Assembly: GCA_036387315.1 (NCBI GenBank)
Contig: DASVTY010000001.1
Coordinates: 1-13,195 of the forward strand
Reading direction: 5' to 3'
Origin: JALZCH01 sp036387315
GTDB taxonomy: Bacteria > Acidobacteriota > Blastocatellia > Pyrinomonadales > Pyrinomonadaceae
Length of the DNA: 13,195 nucleotides
The translations under genes were made by a program, and so were the position numbers. Under the pieces are notes generated by a model. It searched no databases. It was not told the DNA's origin and saw only the letters and a program-made list of their open reading frames with translations. This document shows positions 7,561 to 13,195 of this stretch, one piece after another (position 1 is the stretch's first letter; every line of letters begins with the position of its first letter).

Positions 7561-7621
7561 GTTCGTTGTTCGTTGTTCGTCGTTCGTTGTTTTTCTTTGC
7601 AACGAACGACGAACAACGAAC
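7561..7621. repeat. Palindromic heptamer-repeat element in the atpH-atpA spacer
   Basis: On the plus strand, four tandem heptamers lie at 7561-7588 (GTTCGTT, GTTCGTT, GTTCGTC, GTTCGTT). A T-rich loop of 10 bases (7590-7599) follows, then three inverted heptamers. Bases 7568-7589 and 7600-7621 form a perfect 22-base-pair stem. It occupies most of the 75-base gap between the atpH stop (7628) and the atpA start (7552). In the transcript the hairpin begins 6 bases after the stop and ends 15 bases before the ATG. The architecture resembles the 7-base short tandemly repeated repetitive (STRR) sequences of heterocystous cyanobacteria, but is inverted on itself. The loop is A-rich in the transcript and no T tract follows. 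Confidence 0.9.
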
Positions 7622-7627
7622 GAATAG

Positions 7628-8170
7628 CTAACTACGAATCATTTGTTCTTTTAAGTGCTGTAATTGATTTTTCACCGAGCCGTCGTACACGGTCGAACCG
7701 ATGCGCGTGACGACTCCGCCGATAATTTCCGGGTCAATTTTAAAATTCAGATTAACTCGCTTGCCGGTCATTTGCTGCAATCTCGTTTGCAAAGCGGTTT
7801 GCTGCGCGGCGGCGAGCGGCTGTGCCGTCGTCACTTCGGCTGTCACGAGACCGGCGCGTACTTCCAAAACCGCATTAAAACGCTCATTCACGACAGGCAA
7901 ATCCGCGAGACGATGATTGCGCTGCAAAACGCGCAGAAAATTTGCCGTCGTTTTTGTCGGGCGCGTTTTGGCGATTAACGATTCGAGAACGTTTTTCTTG
8001 TTGTCGAAATTGACCGCCGGATTGCGAAAAACTTCCGCAAGCTGAGGGTTTTCGGTCATCAAAGCGGCAAATTGTCCCAACTCGTTTCTAACAATGTCGG
8101 TTTCGCCGTTTTTAATCACTACATCGGCAAGGGCGGCTGCATAGCGTCGGGCAATAGTTTCAATGCTCAT
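7628..8170 (-). CDS. atpH: ATP synthase F1 delta subunit
   Basis: The 180-residue protein matches the family length. Delta (OSCP in mitochondria) sits on top of F1 and ties the alpha N-termini to the peripheral b stalk. The N-terminal helical domain opens with ETIARRYAAALADVVIKNGE, and FRNPAVNFDNKKNVLESLI is typical of its later helices. The C-terminal signature IDPEIIGGVVTRIGSTVYDG at 145-164 is well conserved in the family. The ATG overlaps the stop of atpF in an ATGA arrangement, which suggests translational coupling. A good GGGAGG site lies upstream, inside the end of atpF. Confidence 0.96.
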   Translation of the reverse strand: MSIETIARRYAAALADVVIKNGETDIVRNELGQFAALMTENPQLAEVFRNPAVNFDNKKNVLESLIAKTRPTKTTANFLRVLQRNHRLADLPVVNERFNAVLEVRAGLVTAEVTTAQPLAAAQQTALQTRLQQMTGKRVNLNFKIDPEIIGGVVTRIGSTVYDGSVKNQLQHLKEQMIRS

Positions 8171-8739
8171 TGTTTGACGCCTCCCAAACCTTCGATGCTC
8201 GCGTTGACGAGACGCGCGGCGTCCGTACCGCTTTGCAGATTTTGGCGCACCATATCTTCCGCCAGACGAATGCTTTCTTCGGCTGAAAACTGCTTTAATT
8301 CGCGTCTGGCGTTGGCTGACGCGGCGGCGATTTCGCGGCGCGCGTTTTCGCGTATTTTTTCAATGTCAGCCGCAGTTTGTTCGGCGATTCTCGTCGCTTC
8401 CGCTTCGGCTTCGCGGACTGATTGTTCGCGGATACGCGCGGTTTCGGCGTCCAGATTTTGCAGACGCTCTTCGACTTGCTGCAATCTTGCCAGCGCCGCG
8501 TCGCGTTCCTGCTGCGCTTTTATCAATTCGGCGCGAATCGCTTCGCGGCGCGCTTTGAAAGCGTTGCTGACCGGACGGCGCAAAAGATAAACGAGCGCGG
8601 CAACGAAAATAAAAAGATTTAAAAACTTCCAGGCTTCAAAGCCCGGATAATTTAAATATTTATCGTAAAAACTCGCTCCGCCGCCGTGCGATTCGGCTTC
8701 GGCGGCGAGAAAAAGTAAAAAATTAATAAACGCAAACAT
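8167..8739 (-). CDS. atpF: ATP synthase F0 b subunit (peripheral stalk)
   Basis: The 190-residue protein has a hydrophobic N-terminal stretch (FAFINFLLFLAAEAES), a Gly/His-rich linker, a membrane helix at about 37-54 (WKFLNLFIFVAALVYLL) and a long charged coiled coil from about 60. The coiled coil has the heptad-rich Ala/Glu/Arg composition of b subunits (KARREAIRAELIKAQQERDA, REAEAEATRIAEQTAADIEK). It forms the stator with b' and binds delta. The first hydrophobic stretch looks like a cleavable leader or a second membrane segment. N-terminal extensions like this occur in some bacterial b subunits. It lies 36 bases after b' and overlaps atpH by four bases. The site upstream of its ATG is weak (GAGA). 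It is the more b-like of the two stalk genes; the preceding one is shorter and more b'-like. Confidence 0.93.
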   Translation of the reverse strand: MFAFINFLLFLAAEAESHGGGASFYDKYLNYPGFEAWKFLNLFIFVAALVYLLRRPVSNAFKARREAIRAELIKAQQERDAALARLQQVEERLQNLDAETARIREQSVREAEAEATRIAEQTAADIEKIRENARREIAAASANARRELKQFSAEESIRLAEDMVRQNLQSGTDAARLVNASIEGLGGVKQ

Positions 8740-8775
8740 TGATATAAAAATCTCAAATTTGAAATTCGGATAAAT

Positions 8776-9240
8776 TTAAGCTGCCGTGCGTTGCCGCAAA
8801 ACCTGCGCGGTAATTCTTTCGGCTAAACCGCGCGCGTCGCTTGCCAGAGTTTGTCTGGCTTGCGCGACTTGCCGGTTTAAATCCGCTTTCTCACGCTCGA
8901 TTTGATTCACCACATCGGCTTTTACTTCGTCAATCTGCAATTGACGCTGCGCCAAAGACTCGCGGCGCGTGTTTTCGACGACCGCATAACCTGTCGCGCG
9001 TGCTTCGCGGAGAGTCGTTTCGTAATTGGCAAGCTTTTCGTCGGCTTGCCGCAGAGTGTCCGTCGTTTCGGCAAAGCTGCCGCCGGTCATCCGCTCACGG
9101 GCTTCGAGAATGCGATTGATCGGTTTGAACAAAGTGCGGTTCAAAATCCAGATCATCAGCAAAATTAGAAAAATATGAAAAAAGATTGTGCCGTCTGGCA
9201 CAAGCTGAATCGAATTTTCGGCAAAAGCCAGAAAAACCAT
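8776..9240 (-). CDS. atpF': ATP synthase F0 b' subunit
   Basis: The protein has 154 residues from ATG 9240. An upstream in-frame TTG at 9246 would add two residues, but ATG is preferred because neither has a clear ribosome site. It has one membrane helix at about 18-36 (TIFFHIFLILLMIWILNRTLF) followed by KPINRILEARE, the standard junction of b-type subunits, then a long charged coiled coil to the end (VKADVVNQIEREKADLNRQV). A second, divergent b gene next to atpF points to a b/b' heterodimeric stator, as in photosynthetic bacteria, cyanobacteria and several other phyla. It is the first gene of the operon. No atpB (a) or atpE (c) gene lies before it; instead the promoter and a divergent FecR gene follow. 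Confidence 0.9.
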   Translation of the reverse strand: MVFLAFAENSIQLVPDGTIFFHIFLILLMIWILNRTLFKPINRILEARERMTGGSFAETTDTLRQADEKLANYETTLREARATGYAVVENTRRESLAQRQLQIDEVKADVVNQIEREKADLNRQVAQARQTLASDARGLAERITAQVLRQRTAA

Positions 9241-9273
9241 AATCAAAAATTCTTAAAAATACTTTGGATTACT

Positions 9274-9297
9274 GTGATTTACTAGCGCAAAAATCAC
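9274..9297. promoter_or_regulatory. Inverted repeat in the atp operon leader
   Basis: A perfect 7-base inverted repeat, GTGATTT (9274-9280) and AAATCAC (9291-9297), is separated by 10 bases. It falls within the predicted 5' leader of the atp operon, between the promoter and the b' start. It could be a leader hairpin or an operator-like site. The short stem leaves chance quite possible. Confidence 0.3.
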
Positions 9298-9315
9298 TTA
9301 CTAACAAAGATTCTG

Positions 9316-9344
9316 AGAATATCACGCCGCTCAAACACGGTCAA
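9316..9344 (-). promoter_or_regulatory. Promoter of the atp operon (sigma-70 type, extended -10)
   Basis: On the minus strand, TTGACC (9344-9339) is followed by exactly 17 bases and TATTCT (9321-9316). TGA directly before the -10 supplies the extended -10 TGn element. Five of six -35 positions and four of six -10 positions match consensus. The start of transcription would fall near 9308, giving a leader of about 65 bases before the b' gene. This is the best promoter in the window. Confidence 0.65.
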
Positions 9345-9595
9345 GGAACACGGTTTTACACCAAATCGTACAGACGGCAAACCATATCGGTCACATCACG
9401 ATAACAACCGCCTTACAAACTTGCTGGGAACATTCGACAAACGACCGTTATACTCATTTTTATAGATTGTTTTTATTGCTATTTTTCATTTTTATTCCAT
9501 TTTTTTGTTTCAAAGGCATTTTTTGCGCGGAACGGGCATTTGGCTTGCTAAAGCGAGGCAACGATTTTTCTAAACTATACCGAGGAGACAATTTT
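9345..9595. other. Divergent spacer upstream of the FecR-domain gene
   Basis: This stretch, beyond the atp promoter, carries no supported gene. The part from about 9456 to 9530 is strongly T-rich on the plus strand. A TATACT at 9449-9454 could serve as a -10 for the FecR gene, but no good -35 stands 16-18 bases before it. An in-frame extension of the FecR reading frame back to TTG 9467 exists but is not the likely start. Confidence 0.5.
9582..9587 (+). promoter_or_regulatory. Ribosome binding site that sets the FecR gene start
   Basis: GAGGAG lies eight bases before ATG 9596. It supports that start over the upstream in-frame TTG at 9467 and places the signal peptide right at the N-terminus. 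Confidence 0.8.
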
Positions 9596-11632
9596 ATGCA
9601 GAAAGCCGGAATGCTGCCATGGATCGGATTATTGGCTTTTGCTTTATGCGCTAGCGTCGTAGCGTTTGCCAATCCTGCCGATGACGAGCGTGATTTCTAC
9701 GAAAATCGCCGCGTGGCGAGAATTACCGTGACAAGAGGCGACGTGCAGATTCGCCGCGCCGGAAATCAGGAATGGGAAGAAGCCGCGCCAAACGTGCCGC
9801 TTTTAGAAGGCGACCGTTTGGCAACCGGCGACAATTCGCATCTCGAAATTCAATTTAACAATCGAAATTATTTGCGCGTTGACGAATATTCGCTTTTGCA
9901 AATCGTCACGCTGCGCAACGAAGGCATCGCTTTGAGCTTGCCCGAAGGCTCGGTTTCATTGCGTCTTTCGGATTTCAAGCGCGAGAAAGAATATTTTGAA
10001 ATTGACGCGCCGAACACGACCGTTGCCGCCCGCAAAGAAGGTGTTTACCGCATTGACGCGCCGCGCGAAAATCGTTCCGAGCGCGAAGTTTTAATCACCG
10101 TGACGAGCGGTGGCGAAGCCCGCGTTTACACCGAAAGCTCGGGCTTTTCGATTCGCGACGGGCGACAGGCTCGCGTCTTTTTAGACGGTAATTACGCCGG
10201 AGAATTCGAGCTGACGGCGGCGCGCTCGTATTCGGACGATTTCGACCGCTGGGTTGCCGAACGTGAAGATAAGCTGTCGCGCCGCCGGTCGGATTACGCT
10301 TATTACGACCCGCAAATTTACGGTGCGGACGAGCTTTACGATTACGGCGATTGGATTTACACGGACAATTACGGCTATGTCTGGCGTCCGAATCGAAATG
10401 TCATCGCGTCATATCGCGATTGGTCGCCGTATCGCTACGGTCACTGGCGTCATTTACCCGGTTACGGCTGGACTTGGATCGCCGACGAACCTTGGGGCTG
10501 GGCGACTTCGCATTACGGGCGGTGGGTTTACATCAACGGCTACTGGAATTGGTGTCCGTACGATTCGTGGCGCAGCCGCCGGATTTACTGGCAGCCGTCG
10601 CTGGCGATTTTCGTCAACATCGGTCGTAATGTGTGTTGGTATCCGATGCCTTATTACGCCGGATATAGATATGTAAATAGGTCAAGAACAGTAATTTACA
10701 ACACCACAGTTATCAACAATCCGCCCGCACAACAGCCCGTGAAGCCTAAAGTTGATGTTCTCGTTCCGTCCAAACACGGGTCTAAACAGGACGTTGATTT
10801 GGTTTATGCCAAAGCCGTCACCGGAGTTCCGATTGATGAATTCGGAAAAGGACGCGGTTTTATTCGACCGATAGCCCTCGATCAAGGCAAAGGCGTGCTG
10901 GACGCTCAGCCGATTGTTGACGACCGCAGATTGCCGCCTCCTTCGCGCGGCAAAACGGAAATAACCGTCGCCAAAGAACGCGAAATCGTCGGCAAACGCC
11001 AGAGCTTTGAAAAAGCGGAGCAGACGCTGGAAACCGGAAAAATCGGAGCGGCAGTCAGAGAAAAAGGCGTTCAGCTTGACGAAAGATTAAGCACCGAGCG
11101 CATTTTCAAAGGCAGAACTCCAATCGTTCGGGATGAACAGCAACCGGATGCAAACAACAATTTGCCGACTGAAAAACGCGGCACGGGAGTTTTCAACCGC
11201 CGCACCGATTCGCCGGTTTATCGTCCCGAAGACAAATCTTCGGACACTAAAGGCGAGGTTGAACGCCCGGCACCTCGTCAATCTCGACCGTCGCAAAAAT
11301 CGGATGAAGACCGCCCGGTTTATCGTCCCGAAAAACGCGACGAGAGCGAAGCGCCCGTAAATCGCCCCGAACCGCAACGCCCGAACAGACGCGGCGATGA
11401 CAACGACAATCGCCGACCGCCGGTTTATTCGCCGCCGCAGCGCGACGAACAGCCGCGTTATGAACCGCCTCCGCGTCATGAGCAACCTCGTAATGATCCC
11501 CCGCCGAAACGCGAAGAGCCTCGGAACGACCCGCCTCCGAAACAGCGCGACGAACCGCGCCCGGAGCCGACCAAAAAAGAAGAGTCGCGCCCCGAACCTC
11601 CGGTCAGATCGAAAAAAGACGGTCGCCGCTAA
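9596..11632 (+). CDS. Secreted FecR-domain protein with DUF6600-like Tyr/Trp/Gly-rich region and proline-rich charged tail
   Basis: From ATG 9596 the protein has 678 residues. Residues 1-25 form a signal peptide (core LLAFALCASVVAFA). Residues about 38-105 match the FecR fold, with ITVTRGDVQIRRAG, then LLEGDRLATGDNSHLEIQF and LRVDEYSLLQI. In family members this domain is periplasmic; in FecR itself it passes an iron-citrate signal to a sigma factor. No sigma factor or anti-sigma partner is nearby, so signalling is not implied. Residues about 250-360 are rich in Tyr, Trp and Gly (GYVWRP, GYGWTWIADEPWGWATSHYG), the pattern of DUF6600-type proteins in Acidobacteriota. From about 540 the tail is disordered, with PVYRPE-like repeats and Pro/Arg/Glu/Asp-rich runs ending KSKKDGRR-like in charge. 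A tandem TAA TAA ends the gene, followed by a terminator. It likely works in the periplasm or cell surface; the function is unknown. Confidence 0.88.
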   Translation: MQKAGMLPWIGLLAFALCASVVAFANPADDERDFYENRRVARITVTRGDVQIRRAGNQEWEEAAPNVPLLEGDRLATGDNSHLEIQFNNRNYLRVDEYSLLQIVTLRNEGIALSLPEGSVSLRLSDFKREKEYFEIDAPNTTVAARKEGVYRIDAPRENRSEREVLITVTSGGEARVYTESSGFSIRDGRQARVFLDGNYAGEFELTAARSYSDDFDRWVAEREDKLSRRRSDYAYYDPQIYGADELYDYGDWIYTDNYGYVWRPNRNVIASYRDWSPYRYGHWRHLPGYGWTWIADEPWGWATSHYGRWVYINGYWNWCPYDSWRSRRIYWQPSLAIFVNIGRNVCWYPMPYYAGYRYVNRSRTVIYNTTVINNPPAQQPVKPKVDVLVPSKHGSKQDVDLVYAKAVTGVPIDEFGKGRGFIRPIALDQGKGVLDAQPIVDDRRLPPPSRGKTEITVAKEREIVGKRQSFEKAEQTLETGKIGAAVREKGVQLDERLSTERIFKGRTPIVRDEQQPDANNNLPTEKRGTGVFNRRTDSPVYRPEDKSSDTKGEVERPAPRQSRPSQKSDEDRPVYRPEKRDESEAPVNRPEPQRPNRRGDDNDNRRPPVYSPPQRDEQPRYEPPPRHEQPRNDPPPKREEPRNDPPPKQRDEPRPEPTKKEESRPEPPVRSKKDGRR

Positions 11633-11636
11633 TAAG

Positions 11637-11667
11637 AAAAAAGGCAGGAACGAATCCTGCCTTTTTT
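11637..11667. terminator. Bidirectional intrinsic terminator between convergent genes
   Basis: A 7-base-pair stem (GGCAGGA at 11643-11649 with TCCTGCC at 11655-11661) has a 5-base loop ACGAA. It is flanked by six A residues on the left and six T residues on the right, so it works on both strands. It lies four bases after the FecR gene stop and 21 bases beyond the stop of the convergent M16 gene, and should end both transcripts. Confidence 0.92.
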
Positions 11668-11688
11668 CTTTTATCTTGATTTCTTATT

Positions 11689-13086
11689 TTACTTTGCGGG
11701 CGAAAAAGTCAATCCCTCAACAGCTTGGCGGGTGAAAATTCTTTTATCAACCGAACCCGGATTTCCCAAAACGACAAAGCGCAGATTTCGCATATATTTT
11801 CGAGAAACGCGCTGAACGTCTTCGGGTTTGACGGCGCGAACTTTGTCCAAAAACGAGAGTGAATTGCGCCAGCCGCCGCCGATCAATTCATAAGTCGCCA
11901 GATTCGTCGCCTGAGCGACGTTTGTTTCCTGCCCGATGTAATAAGTCGTCAGATATTGCCCGACGACGCCGGAAATGTCCGAATCGTCAACGCGCTCGTC
12001 CTGCATTTTTCGAATTTCGTCGAGCATCACTCCCGTTGCTTGATTTGCGTCAACCGCCGAAACGTAAATGCCGCCGATATTTACCCCGCGCGTGTTTAAA
12101 AATGCGTTCGGGGCGTAAGATAAATTTCTTCTGACGCGCACTTCTTCAAAAACACGGTCGCGCAAAATCGTCGTCGCCACTTGCAGCGGATAATAATCCG
12201 GGTCAGCCAAAGACGGCGCGCTGAAAACGCCTTGAATGTAATTTGTCGGCAAAGCACGAGCCGAAATTTCTACTGTCGGTGTCGTAAAAGCCAGCCCGGT
12301 CAAAGATTTTTCCTGATAATTTCCGCGCGGGAGCGCGCCGAAAGTCGCTGCGATTTTCGGTCTAATTTCCGCCACGTCAATGTCGCCGACAACGACGAGC
12401 AAAAGTCTGGAAGTCTGCATCGCGTCTTTGTGATAACGCTTTAAATCTTCGCTTTTAAACCGGGCGATTGTTTCGAGCGTGCCGCTCGGATTGTTGGCGT
12501 AAGGCTGCCCGGCGTAAGCCGCGCGCTCCGAAAGCTCGGTCAGATAGGAATCCGCGTCGGTCGTTTTCTCGCGCAATCCGGTTAAAATCTGCTGCCGCAC
12601 ACGTTCAACATCTTCGGGCGCAAAGCTCGGATTTAACGCCACGTCGGTAAAAACCGCCCACGAGCTATCAAAGGCGGCGCGCGTCGAGGCAAGCGATAAA
12701 GACGAAAAATCGTAATTCGAGCCGGAGCCGATTTGCGTTCCGGTGCGAGCCAATTCGCGGCGCAGAGCTTCGCGCGGAAATTTGGCGCTCGCTTCGGTCG
12801 CCGCGCCGAGCATAAGACTTTCGATCCCGGTGTTTTCCGCAGTCAGATTGCGCGAGCCGCCGCGCAAAAACAAACCGATTGCAACCGTCGGGCTGTTGCT
12901 GCGCCGCTTGACCAAAACTTTTAGCCCGTTTACGTCAAACTCTGAAATTTGCGGCGCGGCTGTTTGCGACGGCGTTTTCGCCGTACCCGCGTTTTGCGCC
13001 AAAACGGGAGCAAACAACAGCAGCATCAAACCGCTGAAACGCAAAGAAGCGGCAAGTTTTTTTGAAAAACGAAAAAAAGAAAACAT
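11689..13086 (-). CDS. M16-family peptidase subunit lacking the zinc motif (probable partner subunit)
   Basis: From ATG 13086 the protein has 465 residues. A TTG at 13104 would add six residues and has a well-placed GGAGG (13111-13115), so the start is uncertain. Residues 1-31 form a signal peptide (core GLMLLLFAPVLAQ), placing the protein in the periplasm or envelope. The M16 fold is clear: GLKVLVKRRSNSPTVAIGLF at 54-73, RGGSRNLTAENTG at 75-87, GDIDVAEIRPKIAATFGALP at 234-253. Where active M16 peptidases have HxxEH after the Gly-rich turn, this one reads GIESLMLGAATEAS, so zinc binding and catalysis are lost. The C-terminal half keeps the substrate-gripping Arg/Tyr pair in RRNLSYAPNAF (319-329). 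Two-subunit M16B enzymes divide these roles between paired genes. The upstream gene, seen only at its C-terminus, is probably the catalytic partner. Confidence 0.92.
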   Translation of the reverse strand: MFSFFRFSKKLAASLRFSGLMLLLFAPVLAQNAGTAKTPSQTAAPQISEFDVNGLKVLVKRRSNSPTVAIGLFLRGGSRNLTAENTGIESLMLGAATEASAKFPREALRRELARTGTQIGSGSNYDFSSLSLASTRAAFDSSWAVFTDVALNPSFAPEDVERVRQQILTGLREKTTDADSYLTELSERAAYAGQPYANNPSGTLETIARFKSEDLKRYHKDAMQTSRLLLVVVGDIDVAEIRPKIAATFGALPRGNYQEKSLTGLAFTTPTVEISARALPTNYIQGVFSAPSLADPDYYPLQVATTILRDRVFEEVRVRRNLSYAPNAFLNTRGVNIGGIYVSAVDANQATGVMLDEIRKMQDERVDDSDISGVVGQYLTTYYIGQETNVAQATNLATYELIGGGWRNSLSFLDKVRAVKPEDVQRVSRKYMRNLRFVVLGNPGSVDKRIFTRQAVEGLTFSPAK

Positions 13087-13093
13087 ATTTTTA

Positions 13094-13195
13094 TTATTTA
13101 CCAATCAATTCCTCCGGCGTCAGCTTTGCCTGCGTTTGCGCGTCAGCCGACATCAAAGCCAAACCGACGTGCGGTTTGTTTTGAATATAATTTGT
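13094..13195 (-). CDS. C-terminus of upstream gene, probably the catalytic M16 peptidase subunit (5' end beyond window)
   Basis: The frame is open from base 13195 to a TAA at 13094-13096, followed by a second TAA, giving 33 residues. It ends with KPHVGLALMSADAQ, then QAKLTPEELIGK. The domain itself is not visible. The call rests on the tight spacing to the M16 subunit gene (eight bases between this stop and the ATG 13086, or an overlap if TTG 13104 is used) and on the usual pairing of M16B subunits in Acidobacteriota and other bacteria. Whether it has HxxEH cannot be seen here. Confidence 0.6.
   Translation of the reverse strand, partial: TNYIQNKPHVGLALMSADAQTQAKLTPEELIGK

Noticed and set aside
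6785..7627. A 280-codon open frame on the plus strand, antisense to atpA
   Set aside because: It lies entirely opposite atpA and the heptamer palindrome, has no recognisable domain, is Arg/Asn/Phe-rich as expected of an antisense frame, and atpA is beyond doubt.
9427..9454. ECF-type promoter (GGAAC ... CGTT) for the FecR gene
   Set aside because: The elements are only 14 bases apart, whereas ECF promoters of this type usually have 16-17. The nearby TATACT also lacks a suitable -35.
9467..9595. N-terminal extension of the FecR-domain protein from TTG 9467
   Set aside because: The extension comes from a T-rich tract giving a Phe-rich peptide, has no ribosome site, and would bury the clear signal peptide at position 44. 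GAGGAG precedes ATG 9596.
10254..10676. A 140-codon plus-strand frame inside the FecR-domain gene
   Set aside because: It is a +1-shifted shadow of the aromatic-rich region. The main frame has a signal peptide, domain motifs and a terminator placed right after its stop.

Overview
The window looks like chromosomal DNA of an uncultured member of the Acidobacteriota, most likely Blastocatellia/Pyrinomonadales. This is inferred from four things: an Oar-type TonB-dependent receptor with an N-terminal carboxypeptidase-regulatory-like domain, a FecR-domain protein with a Tyr/Trp/Gly-rich DUF6600-like region, a two-subunit periplasmic M16 peptidase pair, and an ATP synthase operon split into pieces. 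Base composition is about half G+C by eye. No tRNA, rRNA, CRISPR array, transposase or phage gene was seen.

Layout. Positions 1-1683 (minus strand) hold the N-terminal 561 residues of a large TonB-dependent receptor that runs off the left edge. A divergent 351-base spacer follows, with a strong plus-strand terminator hairpin that no visible plus-strand gene needs and a candidate promoter. Then comes ppk1 (2035-4143, plus), a full-length polyphosphate kinase. A long inverted repeat (4152-4217) sits at the convergent junction and also encodes the C-terminus of the next gene.

From 9240 down to 4186, on the minus strand, a probable operon reads b' - b (atpF) - delta (atpH) - alpha (atpA) - gamma (atpG) - small three-helix membrane protein - VanZ-like membrane protein. 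A good promoter with an extended -10 lies at 9316-9344. The a, c, beta and epsilon subunits are absent and must be encoded elsewhere. The order matches the b'-b-delta-alpha-gamma part of the cyanobacterial large atp cluster.

The delta/alpha and alpha/gamma spacers are each almost filled by a long palindrome. The arms are short tandem repeats: 7-mers in one and about 9-mers in the other. Each palindrome starts just after the upstream stop codon and ends 13-15 bases before a start codon with no recognisable Shine-Dalgarno sequence. These two elements are the most unusual features here.

Plus-strand 9596-11632 is a secreted FecR/DUF6600-like protein with a long, charged, proline-rich tail. It ends at a bidirectional terminator (11637-11667) shared with the convergent M16 genes. 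Those are an M16-family subunit lacking the HxxEH zinc motif but keeping an Arg/Tyr pair (11689-13086), and the last 33 residues of a second protein (13094-13195), probably its catalytic partner.

The genes fall into two themes. One is energy and phosphate metabolism (ATP synthase, polyphosphate kinase). The other is envelope functions (receptor, FecR protein, M16 pair, VanZ-like protein). No defence or mobile system was found.
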